From positions 62,001-126,000 of the forward strand of contig CAJIYW010000001.1 in assembly GCA_905181765.1 (NCBI GenBank): a stretch of DNA of 64,000 bases. The letters are read 5' to 3'. Positions 30,157 to 39,434 of this stretch are shown here, piece after piece. The notes beneath the pieces were generated by a model. That model made no database searches. It had not been told where the DNA came from and saw nothing but the letters and a program-made list of their open reading frames with translations. Each line of letters begins with the position of its first letter. Position 1 is the first letter of the stretch. Source of the stretch: Flavobacteriales bacterium UBA6772 (GTDB lineage: Bacteria; Bacteroidota; Bacteroidia; Flavobacteriales; Flavobacteriaceae). The position numbers and the translations under genes are program-made.

Positions 30157-30501
30157 TTAAGAATAGTGTATTACTACTATTTTATATGTAAAAATGGCAA
30201 TTATTATGGCTATTGTGCTTAAAATTGAAATTATAATTGAATATTTGAAATGTATTTTTGAAGTAATATTTTTGTTTAAAATAATTAATGAAAGTAAAAT
30301 CATAACACTAAGAATTATTACCTTTTGAAGAAAAGTTATATTTTGATAGTTACTTAAAAAAAAATAGTATAGCACTAAGAATAGGAGGGGTATTATTTTA
30401 AAATATTTTTTTAATTTATTTCTTGATTTTAACATTATCTGTTTAACCTTTTTATTTTCATATTTTTTTATCAAAGCTCTAGCAATAAAGCCCGGATACA
30501 A
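30157..30501 (-). CDS. Small hypothetical membrane protein
   Basis: This frame of 114 codons has a basic N-terminus (KKYENKKVKQIMLKSRNKLKK) and three hydrophobic stretches (IIPLLFLVLYYFFL, VIILSVMILLSLIIL, IIISILSTIAIIIAIFTY) that could span the membrane. The start could instead be at an internal ATG near 30438. I recognise no family. Very AT-rich DNA can give such frames by chance, so it is only a moderate candidate. The surrounding 29998-30711 holds no other gene that I can see. Confidence 0.35.
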   Translation of the reverse strand: MYPGFIARALIKKYENKKVKQIMLKSRNKLKKYFKIIPLLFLVLYYFFLSNYQNITFLQKVIILSVMILLSLIILNKNITSKIHFKYSIIISILSTIAIIIAIFTYKIVVIHYS

Positions 30502-30711
30502 AGGTAATTTAAAACATTTATATATAATAGAATCAAAAGGTTGATGTTATTATTATTAGTTATTTTTAAGTTAATTAAATGTTATGAGTTAAACTAATGA
30601 AAGAATATTAGTGGTACTATTTTTTTTTAAATAATTTCATTCGACATTAAGCAGCGATCTAAACGATTGTTTTTGAAATATAACATTTTAAATAACTCTA
30701 ATTTTAAAAAT

Positions 30712-30743
30712 AAAAAAGACCAGGTAGATGCCTGGTCTTTTTT
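30712..30743 (-). terminator. Intrinsic terminator after the M28 peptidase gene
   Basis: The stem AAAAAAGACCAGG with CCTGGTCTTTTTT around TAGATG is perfect and lies about 20 bases beyond the peptidase stop. The A and T runs let it work on either strand, but only the minus-strand gene is close. Confidence 0.85.
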
Positions 30744-30764
30744 ATTTTTAAAGAAATATTATTC

Positions 30765-31801
30765 TTACTCTTCTACTTTGTCAGCAACAATTCTTTCTTT
30801 CATGTTGGCAACTTCCCAAGCAGTATGAAAAACCAAACGTGTTCTGTTTTCTAACAAATCATAGTTAATTTTGTCTGGCGTATCGGAAGGTTTATGGTAA
30901 TCTGCGTGCGTACCATTAAAATAGAAAATAATTGGCACATTATTTTTAGCAAAGTTATAATGGTCAGATCTGTAATAGAATCTATTAGGATCATTTTCAT
31001 CATTATATTTATAGTCTAAATTAATGTTCTGTATATTTTTTGTTTACTGCTTCAGAGACGTCGTGTAATTCTGTACTTAACTTGTCTGAACCAATTAAAT
31101 AAACATAGTTAGGATCTGCTTTGTGTCTGTCATCAATTCGACCAACCATATCAATGTTCAAATCGCACACCGTATTCGCTAGTGGAAAGATAGGATCTAC
31201 ATCTGTATAATATTTAGAACCTAATAAGCCTTTTTCTTCTCCAGTTACATGTAAAAATAAGATAGAACGTTTAGGTCCTTTTCCTGCTTTTACGGCCATT
31301 TTAAAAGCCTGTGCAATTTCTAGCATAGCTACAGTTCCAGAGCCGTCGTCATCTGCACCATTATAAATTTCACCATCTTTAATTCCTTCGTGGTCTAAAT
31401 GTGCAGAAATTACTACAATTTCTTTTGGTTTTTCAGTTCCCTTTATAAAAGCAACTACGTTTTCAGAATCTTTAAAAGTACCTCTTCTTACGTTTTTATT
31501 AATCCACTCTGCAGGTACTTCTTGAAAATAATCATCGCCGCCTAAAGGAGAAACAATACCTTCAGAGATATAAAAATCTTTTAAATATGCGACCGCCATC
31601 TTTTGTCCAGGTTCACCTGTGTCTCTTCCTTCAAATGCATCTGAAGCATAGATAAATAGGTGTTCTCCTAAATCTTTTGCAGTAATTGATGCTGCATATT
31701 TTGCAGCCTGATCTACGTTTGCATCTTCACTAGAAGTCGTTTTACTAGAGCCACAAGCCATAAAAGCAACTGGCACTGGCCATGTATAATATTTTTTTCA
31801 T
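30765..31801 (-). CDS. M28 family zinc peptidase, lipoprotein (two frameshifts in this sequence)
   Basis: The repaired gene runs from ATG 31801 (MKKILYMASA, then a lipobox FMAC) to a TAA at 30765-30767, about 345 residues. All M28 zinc ligands and catalytic residues can be seen: AHLDHEG, GADDDGSGT, TGEEKGLLGS, NIDMVGR and, after the second break, YYRSDHYNFA. Frames change near 31780, where one extra C disrupts the signal peptide, and near 31020. It is likely an envelope aminopeptidase that feeds on secreted peptides. Substrate preference cannot be told. Confidence 0.88.
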
Positions 31802-31870
31802 TGATGTAAAAGTATTTGATTGTATTCGTTTAGTCTTCAAAAGTAATAAAAAGTTGCAATAATCTCAAAA

Positions 31871-32668
31871 CTAAGTTTTGTTAATTACAAACTGTTGTAA
31901 GGATTTGTTAAATTTTAAAAGGTTATTTGGAAATAGTTTATCAAAGGCATTTTTTGCAATTAATGCTTCTGTAGTGCCAAATTGAAGGTTGTTTTCTGTT
32001 AGTAAAATAATTTCATCAGAAAGTTTTAATGCTAAATTTATTTCATGAGAGGATACAATAATAGTCTTATTTGTTTGCTTAACTAATTGCTGCAATAATG
32101 AAAATATATTTATCGTTTGATGCATGTCTAGATGTGCAGTGGGTTCATCTAAAATAATAACGTCTGTGTCTTGCGCCAAAGCTCTGGCTATTAAAACACG
32201 TTGCAATTGGCCATCACTTAATTCATAAAAACGTTGGTTTTTTAAGTGTCCAATTTCAGTTTGCTTAATAGCGGTTTCTATCTTTTCTAAATCAGCTTTA
32301 GAAAGCGTATCAATCCAATTAGTATAAGGCTGTCTGCCCAACGCAATTAATTCAAAAATAGTTAGCTGACTTTCGGGTAAACGCTCTGTTAATACTACAC
32401 TTAGTTTTTTAGAAAGATCATTTTCAGAATAGGTGTTTAATTCTTTTCCTTCAAAATAAATAGCGCCAGTAATAGGTTTTTGAACTTTACAAAGTGTTCT
32501 TAAGAGTGTCGATTTACCGATACCATTTTTACCTAAAACACTAATTAGTTTTCCTTTTTCTATAGAAAGGTTTATGTTAGAAAAAATAATGTGGTCTTGC
32601 TTTTTCTGTGGATACCCAATTGTGAGGTTTTCCGTTTTTAAGATGCTATTTTCAGAGTTTTCTATCAT
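31871..32668 (-). CDS. FecE-type ABC transporter ATP-binding protein (iron chelate/B12/heme importer)
   Basis: The 265-residue ATPase has Walker A GKNGIGKST, a Q-loop region, signature LSDGQLQRVLIARAL, Walker B VIILDEPTAHLD and a switch His in VSSHEINLALKL. The FecE/BtuD class is inferred from the partner permease of the FecCD family directly upstream, with no gap between the genes. Together they would import an iron-siderophore, heme or cobalamin. The substrate-binding protein is not in the immediate neighbourhood, so the substrate is open. Confidence 0.9.
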   Translation of the reverse strand: MIENSENSILKTENLTIGYPQKKQDHIIFSNINLSIEKGKLISVLGKNGIGKSTLLRTLCKVQKPITGAIYFEGKELNTYSENDLSKKLSVVLTERLPESQLTIFELIALGRQPYTNWIDTLSKADLEKIETAIKQTEIGHLKNQRFYELSDGQLQRVLIARALAQDTDVIILDEPTAHLDMHQTINIFSLLQQLVKQTNKTIIVSSHEINLALKLSDEIILLTENNLQFGTTEALIAKNAFDKLFPNNLLKFNKSLQQFVINKT

Positions 32669-33696
32669 TTAAACAAATAATTTCTTTTTTCTAATGAGCA
32701 ACCAAATAACAATTGGAGCACCAAATAAAGAGGTAATTGCATTAATTGGTAAAGTAAATTCACTAGTTGGTAATTGTGATATAGAATCGCAAATTAATAG
32801 AATACTTGCTCCTAAAATTATTACAGCGGGAAGCAGTATTTTGTGATTAGAAGAAACGAAAATCATTCTAGCAATGTGCGGCACTGCCAGCCCACAAAAG
32901 CAATTGGACCTGCAAAAGCGGTAATAACTCCTGTTAAAATACTTGTAATTAATAAAATAATATTTCTATTCTTTTTTACATTAATACCTAAGCTTTTTGC
33001 GTAATTTTCACCTAGTAGCAAACTGTTTAAAGGTTTTATAACTGCCACCGTTGCTAAAATACCAATAACGTAAATAACCATAAAAACTAAGATTTCATTC
33101 CAAGAAAGGTTGCCAAGGCTGCCAAAGCTCCAGAATAGAAATTGCTGAATTTGTGCAGCTTCACTAAAATACGCTAAAACACTTATAACTGCAGATGTTA
33201 AGCTACCAAACATTAATCCAATAATTAAGATAGACATGGTATTTCGAACCCTATTTGCTGCTATAATTACTGCAGATAATACCAAGAAAGCACCTGCACT
33301 AGCTGCAATTGGAAAAGACCAATTAGAAACAGAGTGTGCTAAGAAAAACCCACCAAAAAGAGAGGAACCTAAAATTAACAATGCAACGCCTAAACTTGCG
33401 CCAGAAGAAATACCTAAAACAAAAGGCCCTGCTAATGGATTTCTAAATAGTGTTTGCATTAATAAACCAGCAACAGACAATCCAGAACCTACTAATATTG
33501 CAGTAATTGCTTTTGGTAATCTAAAATTTAAAATAATAGTTTGCCAACTTTCTTTTACGCTAGTATCTCCTATTAAGGTGTTTAAAATATCTTTAAAAGG
33601 TATGGTAACAGAACCTAAACTAATATTCATAGCAAAAAGTACAATCAGTAATACTGATAAAAGAATAAACTGTTTATTATATGATTTTTGCTTCAT
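32669..33696 (-). CDS. FecCD family ABC importer permease (one frameshift in this sequence)
   Basis: I prefer ATG 33696 (MKQKSYNKQFILL) as the start. The product has about ten membrane segments with the family hallmarks RLPKAITAILVGSGLSVAGLLMQTLFRNPLAGPFVLGISSGAS in the first third and GPIAFVGLAVPHIARM near the end. That last motif is interrupted near 32880: GGG on the coding strand must be GGGG to read through. It is the membrane part of the importer whose ATPase follows immediately. Confidence 0.9.
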
Positions 33697-33743
33697 TTTT
33701 ATGCAAGACTTCACATGTTTTAAAACGTGTTAGGTCTAAATTT

Positions 33744-34322
33744 TTATTTATAATTCGATAAAAATTTAACTAATTTTTCAATTGCAATTCCTCTATGTGA
33801 AATTTTATTTTTTTCTTCTGAAGTCATTTTAGCAAAAGATTGATTAAATCCTTCTGGTTTAAAAATAGGATCATATCCAAAACCTTTTTCGCCTTGTTTT
33901 TTTCTTAAAATTTCGCCTGTACAAATGCCTTCAAAAAGAAATTTCTTCTCATTTATATTTAAAGAAACAGCAGTTCTAAATTGTGCTTTTCTATTAGTTT
34001 TTGTTTCTAAATCTACTAATAATTTCTGCATATTATTTTCAGAATTAGAGGGTTCGCCAGCAAAACGCGCGGAATATACTCCAGGTTTTCCACCTAAACT
34101 TTCAACCTCTAGACCTGTATCATCAGCAAAACAATTAAAACCAAATTTTTTAGTAATATAATCTGCTTTTAAATGTGCATTTCCTTCTAAAGTGGTTTCA
34201 GTTTCTTCAATTTCATCAAAACAATTAATGTCTTTTAAGCTTAAAAGTTCAATAGAAGAAGGAAGCATTTCTTGTACTTCTTTTAATTTATTAAGATTGT
34301 TAGTTGCAAATACTAGTTTCAT
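33744..34322 (-). CDS. rdgB: XTP/dITP diphosphatase (RdgB/HAM1 family)
   Basis: The 192-residue protein shows the full family pattern: [16 protein letters not shown] at the N-terminus, [40 protein letters not shown] and [10 protein letters not shown] at the end. The enzyme removes pyrophosphate from ITP, dITP and XTP and keeps damaged purines out of nucleic acids. It lies 47 bases upstream of the permease gene and 56 bases after rlmH on the same strand. Confidence 0.95.
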   Translation of the reverse strand: MKLVFATNNLNKLKEVQEMLPSSIELLSLKDINCFDEIEETETTLEGNAHLKADYITKKFGFNCFADDTGLEVESLGGKPGVYSARFAGEPSNSENNMQKLLVDLETKTNRKAQFRTAVSLNINEKKFLFEGICTGEILRKKQGEKGFGYDPIFKPEGFNQSFAKMTSEEKNKISHRGIAIEKLVKFLSNYK

Positions 34323-34378
34323 AAGGTAAAAATAGACAATTAAAAAGTCAGAGCATATAAATAGTTAAATAAGCTGTA

Positions 34379-34852
34379 TTACTCATGATGATAAGGTTCG
34401 TTTTTTAAAATTGTAAAAGCTCTGTATATCTGTTCTACAGTAAAAAGACGAATCATTTGATGAGAAAATGTCATTTTAGACAAGGATATTTTTGCAATAG
34501 CTTTTTTATAGACGGTATCAGAAAAGCCATATGGTCCGCCAATAACCAATACAAGTTGTTTAATTCCTGAATTCATTTTTTTTTGAAGATATTGCGAAAA
34601 CTCAATAGAGGTAAAGTGCTTGCCCTTATCATCTAGCAATACCAAATCATCTGTATTTTGTAGTTTTGATAAAATAAGTGCGCCTTCTTTTTCTTTCTGC
34701 TGCACTTCACTTAAATTTTTCACATTTTTAATATCAGGAATAACTTCTAATTCAAATTTAATATAGTGCTTTAGTCGGTTTTGGTACTCTTCAATTAACT
34801 GAATTAAGTGTTTGTTATCTGTTTTACCAATGGCAAGTAGTTTAATTTTCAT
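34379..34852 (-). CDS. rlmH: 23S rRNA (pseudouridine1915-N3)-methyltransferase RlmH
   Basis: The 157-residue SPOUT methyltransferase is full length. It begins MKIKLLAIGKT, has LVLLDDKGKHFTSIEFSQYL, the SAM-knot segment LVLVIGGPYGFSD, and the typical end SLSKMTFSHQMIRLFTVEQIYRAFTI followed by EPYHHE. RlmH methylates pseudouridine 1915 in helix 69 of 23S rRNA. Confidence 0.96.
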   Translation of the reverse strand: MKIKLLAIGKTDNKHLIQLIEEYQNRLKHYIKFELEVIPDIKNVKNLSEVQQKEKEGALILSKLQNTDDLVLLDDKGKHFTSIEFSQYLQKKMNSGIKQLVLVIGGPYGFSDTVYKKAIAKISLSKMTFSHQMIRLFTVEQIYRAFTILKNEPYHHE

Positions 34853-35039
34853 ACTTATTTTAAGTTTATTACTTTATTTAATTTTCAGCATCAGGAGAAA
34901 ATTATACCAAGTAATTCTAATTATATTGAACACAAATTTATTGGTTTTAAAACATAAACGAGATAGAAGTAACAAAAAGTTGAAAATCATTGTTATTTTT
35001 GCTTACGAATAAGAATTAAATTTGTCTTTAAAGGAGTAC

Positions 35040-35070
35040 TTTGAAAAGGAATTAGAATGTATTAATTTTG
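35040..35070 (+). promoter_or_regulatory. Bacteroidota-type promoter for the pentapeptide gene
   Basis: TTTG at 35040-35043 and TAATTTTG at 35063-35070 are separated by exactly 19 bases. This matches the Bacteroidota housekeeping promoter (-33 TTTG, -7 TAnnTTTG). The ATG follows 34 bases later. Confidence 0.65.
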
Positions 35071-35104
35071 TAGTTTAGATTTGTGTTTTAAAGTGATGTA
35101 TTAA

Positions 35105-35678
35105 ATGAATGACAATTATTTCGATAGCGAAGAGTATACAAAAATTGATTTCACAAAAACGAACATCAAGAAAGGAGAGTATGACAATTGCACCTTTGTA
35201 AATTGTGATTTCCAAAGCATACATGTTTCTAATATTCAGTTTTTAGAATGTAAATTTATCGATTGTAATTTTAGCAATGCCAAAATAAAAGAGACTTCAT
35301 TTAAAGAAGTTAATTTTATCAATTGTAAAATGATTGGTTTAAAATTTAATGAGGTGCATCCGTTTTTATTACAGATGTCATTTGAAAAATGTCAATTAAA
35401 TTTCTCGTCTTTTTATCAATTAAAAATACAGAACACAAAATTTATTTCTTGCAATTTAGAGGAAGTGGATTTTACAGAGACAGTTAGCAACGAGCTGCAC
35501 ATTTGAGAACTCAAATTTGAAAGGAGCAATTTTTGAGAATTCAAATTTAGAGAAGTCTGATTTTCGAATGGCACTTAATTTTAATATAAATCCAGAGTCG
35601 AACCGTCTAAAAGGAGCAAAATTTAGTAGTCAAAATCTATTTGGATTACTCTCTGCTTATAAAATTATTATTGAATGA
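35105..35678 (+). CDS. Pentapeptide-repeat protein (one frameshift in this sequence)
   Basis: The repaired product of about 190 residues is made of pentapeptide repeats of the A(D/N)LxX type in a Cys/Phe-rich form (CTFVNCDFQSIHVSNIQFLEC, CNLEEVDF, and after the break CTFENSNLKGAIFENSNLEKS). These fold into a right-handed quadrilateral beta-helix. The frame breaks near 35480. The end (LLSAYKIIIE) overlaps the next gene by 4 bases (ATGA). Some relatives resemble gyrase-protecting Qnr/MfpA proteins, but nothing here proves that role. Confidence 0.85.
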
Positions 35679-36145
35679 AAAATAGATACTTACTATGCTG
35701 TGCAATCCTTTTTTTTTCTTGCAGTAGAAAGCAACAAGATGTTCCTGTTTATAAATATGCTCTTGAGCAGAAAGACTCCGAATATTATGTTTTAAATAGC
35801 GATTTAAAGAATGGAGTTGCAGTATTTAAATATGCAAATGCTAACGATGTACTTCAAAATTTAGATTTAAAATTTATTATTGAAAAAGAATCTTTAAATT
35901 TAAACCAAGAAATTTATACAATAACGTCGAAAACATACAGCTCTGCAAGTTTAGAATTTAAAATGTACCAGAAAAAAGATGTTAAAAATAACATTAGTAC
36001 CTTAGTTTTTAATAAAGATTACGGCCTTTTAGCAAGTGTTAGTGCTAAAGCAAACTTTGTGTTATTAAAGGATACCGTTACTGCATTAGAGAAAGAAGTG
36101 TTTTTTAAAGAATTATTTATAAATTTAAACAAAATAAAATTTTAA
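35675..36145 (+). CDS. Hypothetical lipoprotein
   Basis: This 156-residue protein begins with a lipoprotein signal (MKNRYLLCCAILFFSC, lipobox FFSC). The mature part looks like mixed beta strands with no recognised motif. Its ATG overlaps the stop of the pentapeptide gene, so the two are translationally coupled. No function can be assigned. Confidence 0.65.
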   Translation: MKNRYLLCCAILFFSCSRKQQDVPVYKYALEQKDSEYYVLNSDLKNGVAVFKYANANDVLQNLDLKFIIEKESLNLNQEIYTITSKTYSSASLEFKMYQKKDVKNNISTLVFNKDYGLLASVSAKANFVLLKDTVTALEKEVFFKELFINLNKIKF

Positions 36146-36188
36146 TAAGTTTTTCACTTCTGTGTAGAAATCTAACAGACAAAACAGT

Positions 36189-37127
36189 ATGTCAAAAGAA
36201 ATAGAACACAAATTAAACAAGATACCGGTATTAAATATCTTAGTAAAATTTGGCAAGAAAATTAAAATTCCAGGTTTAGAAGGCATGTCTTTGTATGATG
36301 TCTTAGAGTTGTATATTATTGGAATTGTAGAAGGCGCTTTAACTACAAGGGCTGGCGGAATAGCCTACAGTTTCTTCATGGCAATTTTTCCATTTTTGTT
36401 ATTTATTCTAACCTTAATACCTTATATACCTGTAGAGGGTTTTCCAGAAGGTTTATTCTCTTTTATCAAAGATGTTTTACCACCTCAAACTTTTGATGCT
36501 GTAAATTTAGTAATTGTAGATATTGTAAATAATCAATATGGTGGTTTGCTTTCTTTTGGTTTTTTAGTATCTATATTTTTAATGACAAATGGTATTAACT
36601 CAATTTTTAGTGGATTCGAATATTCTTATCATGTAAAAGATGTTAGAAATATTTTTAAGAGTTATTTTGTTTCCATAGGGGTTTCTCTATTACTCTCTTT
36701 TTTCTTAATTGTAACGGTTGCTTTGGTTATTTTATACCAAGTAGCTTTATTAAAAATAGACGAAAAGGGTTGGTTTAATACCACCGATTTAGATTTATTT
36801 TACTACGGAAGAGGAGTACTGTTTTTAGTGATGATATTTACTATTGTTTCATTACTATTTAGATATGGCACAAAACAAGGTAAAGAAACAAGGTTCTTTT
36901 CTGCAGGTGCTCTTTTAACAACAATTGTATCTTTGTTTACCTTTTATTTATTTGGTATTTATGTAGTAAAATTTGCACAATACAACCAATTATACGGTTC
37001 TATTGGTACGCTGTTAATTTTAATGCTATTCGCTTGGCTAAATGCAATTATTCTATTATTGGGTTTCGAATTAAATGCTTCTATCTACAGTTTAAGGCAA
37101 AGAAATAAAACAGATATAACTGCTTAA
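36189..37127 (+). CDS. YihY/BrkB family inner-membrane protein
   Basis: The 312-residue protein has about six membrane helices. The YihY/virulence factor BrkB signatures are present: TTRAGGIAYSFFMAIFPFLLF, LLSFGFLVSIFLMTNGINSIFSGFEYSYHV and YNQLYGSIGTLLILMLFAWLNAIILLLG followed by ELNA. The family was once misnamed ribonuclease BN; its real role (possibly transport) is unsettled. It lies 43 bases after the lipoprotein gene. Confidence 0.88.
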   Translation: MSKEIEHKLNKIPVLNILVKFGKKIKIPGLEGMSLYDVLELYIIGIVEGALTTRAGGIAYSFFMAIFPFLLFILTLIPYIPVEGFPEGLFSFIKDVLPPQTFDAVNLVIVDIVNNQYGGLLSFGFLVSIFLMTNGINSIFSGFEYSYHVKDVRNIFKSYFVSIGVSLLLSFFLIVTVALVILYQVALLKIDEKGWFNTTDLDLFYYGRGVLFLVMIFTIVSLLFRYGTKQGKETRFFSAGALLTTIVSLFTFYLFGIYVVKFAQYNQLYGSIGTLLILMLFAWLNAIILLLGFELNASIYSLRQRNKTDITA

Positions 37128-37247
37128 AAATAGCAACTTTTTCACGATATTTGTACTCGCAATTTTGAATCTTAAATCGTGAATTTTGAGTGATTAGTTT
37201 TGAGTGGCAACATTAAAAACTATAAATTAAGAACTAAAAATCAATTA

Positions 37248-38613
37248 ATGAAACCAAGCATTCCCAAAGGAACTAGAGATTTTTCGCCAATAGAAGTTGC
37301 AAATCGTACGTTTATAATGAATACGATTAAAACGGCTTTTGAAACTTTCGGATTTCAACCCATAGAAACACCAAGTTTTGAGAACTCAGGGACCTTAATG
37401 GGTAAATATGGGGAAGAAGGAGATCGACTTATTTTCAAAATTTTAAATTCAGGTGACTTTCTAAAGAAGGCAGATGATGCACTTTTAAGTGAGAAAGACA
37501 GTTTAAAAGTAACTGCTCAGATTTCTGAAAAAGCGCTGCGTTATGATTTAACAGTGCCCATTTGCACGATATGTTGTGCAGCACCAAAACGAAATTACAT
37601 TCCCTTTCAAAAGATACCAAGTACAACCCGTTTGGAGAGCAGATAGGCCTCAAAAAGGACGTTTTAGAGAGTTTTTTCAATGTGATGCAGATGTTGTAGG
37701 TAGCAAGTCTTTGTGGCAAGAGGTAGAGTTTATTCAGTTATACGATGCGGTTTTTAGCAAGCTTGGTTTGGCTGGAACTACTATTAAAATAAACAATCGG
37801 AAAATACTTTCTGGTATTGCAGAGGTTATTGGTGCAAAAGATAAATTAATCGATTTTACGGTTGCTTTAGACAAGCTAGATAAAATTGGTAAAGACGGTG
37901 TTGTAAAAGAAATGTTGTCTAAAGGAATTACGGAAGAGGCGATTGAAAAAGTACAGCCTTTGTTTGACTTTACAGGCTCAAATATAGATAAATTGACTTC
38001 TTTAGAGAAAATGTTATCAACTTCTGAAGAAGGGCAAAGTGGGGTAGAAGAGCTTCGTTTTGTGATTAATGCAATTGGTGAATTAGGTTTAGAAACAGCC
38101 GCTTTAGAAGTTGATGTAACTTTAGCAAGAGGGTTAAATTATTATACAGGTGCAATTTTTGAAGTTGCTGCGCCAGAGGAGGTTAAAATGGGTTCTGTTG
38201 GTGGTGGTGGAAGATATGACGATTTAACAGGAATCTTTGGTTTAAAAGATGTCTCTGGAGTTGGAATTTCTTTTGGATTAGATAGAATTTATTTAGTTTT
38301 AGAAGAATTAGGTTTATTTAAAGTAGTTGATTTACCAAAACCAAAAGTTATTTTCTTAAATTTTGACGCTACTACAGATGTTTTAAAAATGAAAGCGATA
38401 CAGAGTTTAAGAGCAAATGGAATTAAATCCGAGTTTTATCCAGATTTAGGGGTAAGCAATAAACAAGAGAAGCGTCAATGGAAATACGTTGCTAGCAGAG
38501 CAATACTATTTGTGGTTTCTAAAGTAGAAAATGATGTTTTTACATTAAAAAACATGAATTCTGGTGCGCAAACAAATTGCTCTTTATCAGAATTAGTAGA
38601 AAAATTAAAATAA
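37248..38613 (+). CDS. hisS: Histidyl-tRNA synthetase (one frameshift in this sequence)
   Basis: ATG 37248 gives the normal N-terminus MKPSIPKGTRDFSPIEV. Class II motif 1 and motif 2 (VWRADRPQKGRFREFFQCD), the histidine-A motif (LARGLNYYTGAIFEV), motif 3 (GVGISFGLDRIYLVL) and the anticodon-binding domain are all present. The frame breaks once near 37564: one A must be dropped from CCCATTTGCACG to restore LTVPFARYVVQHQNEI. This gene is essential, so I take the break as a sequence error. Confidence 0.95.
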
Positions 38614-38655
38614 TACGTTGTAAACACGTAAATTTGTACTTTAATATAGAATGAA

Positions 38656-39342
38656 ATGTTTGAATTGAACAGCAAAATGAATGACGAGAGAATTGAAGAA
38701 ATAGGGGAGAACCATGTGGCAACTTCGGCAGAAAACCCGATAAGACCAGATGCATTTGATATTTCTGACGAAGAAAAAATAGTAAAAATTGAAAAGTCTG
38801 TAAAAGATATTTTACACACTTTAGGAATGGATTTAACAGATGATAGTATTCAAGGAACTCCAAAAAGAGTTGCGAAAGCTTTTATAAACGAAATGTTTAT
38901 GGGCTTGAATCCTAAAAACAAGCCAACGGCCTCTACGTTTGACAATAATTACAATTATGGTGAAATGCTAGTAGAGAAGAATATAGTCCTGTATTCTACT
39001 TGTGAGCATCATTTATTACCAATCATTGGTAGAGCGCATGTTGCTTATATTTCTGACGGTAAAGTAATCGGACTCTCTAAAATGAATAGAATTGTAGAGT
39101 ATTTTTCTAAAAGACCACAGGTACAAGAGCGTTTAACAATGCAAATTGTGCAAGCAATGCAAGAGGCTTTAGGAACAAAAGATGTTGCTTGTGTTATAGA
39201 TGCAAAACATTTATGTGTAAATTCTAGAGGTATTAAAGATATTGAAAGTTCTACTGTAACGTCGGAGTTTGGTGGGAAATTCAAGGAGAAAGAAACAAAG
39301 AAAGAATTTTTACAATATTTACAAATGGATACTCCCTTCTAA
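38656..39342 (+). CDS. folE: GTP cyclohydrolase I
   Basis: The 228-residue protein contains the FolE core: ILHTLGMDLTDDSIQGTPKRVAKAF, the zinc site STCEHHLLPIIGRAHVAYI and LCVNSRGIKDIESSTVT, and the end KEFLQYLQ. It makes dihydroneopterin triphosphate, the first step to folate and related pterins. An alternative start is ATG 38677 (MNDERIEEIG). A TAAATTTG box at 38629-38636 could be the -7 element, but no partner -33 was found. It converges with secA over a shared terminator. Confidence 0.95.
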   Translation: MFELNSKMNDERIEEIGENHVATSAENPIRPDAFDISDEEKIVKIEKSVKDILHTLGMDLTDDSIQGTPKRVAKAFINEMFMGLNPKNKPTASTFDNNYNYGEMLVEKNIVLYSTCEHHLLPIIGRAHVAYISDGKVIGLSKMNRIVEYFSKRPQVQERLTMQIVQAMQEALGTKDVACVIDAKHLCVNSRGIKDIESSTVTSEFGGKFKEKETKKEFLQYLQMDTPF

Positions 39343-39367
39343 GTTTTAGAATAAATTAAAAGACAAT

Positions 39368-39405
39368 AAAAAAAACCGTTTAGAATTTCTAAATGGTTTT
39401 TTTTT
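39368..39405. terminator. Bidirectional terminator between folE and secA
   Basis: AAAACCGTTTAGAA and TTCTAAATGGTTTT form a long stem with one G-T wobble, with A and T runs on both sides. It lies between two convergent stops, so it probably serves both genes. Confidence 0.85.
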
Positions 39406-39434
39406 ATCCTAATAATAAAGAAAATTAAAGAAAA

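Noticed and set aside
33236..33733. 165-codon plus-strand frame over the FecCD permease
   Set aside because: Its sequence is the antisense of conserved membrane helices and lacks independent signals.
37140..37247. Repeated TTTTGA-type words before hisS as a dispersed repeat
   Set aside because: The copies are short and imperfect in an AT-rich gap; no clear unit or symmetry could be defined.
37560..37660. hisS frame change as a programmed ribosomal frameshift
   Set aside because: No slippery sequence or regulatory structure is seen, and the gene is not known to use recoding. Similar one-base breaks are scattered through unrelated genes.
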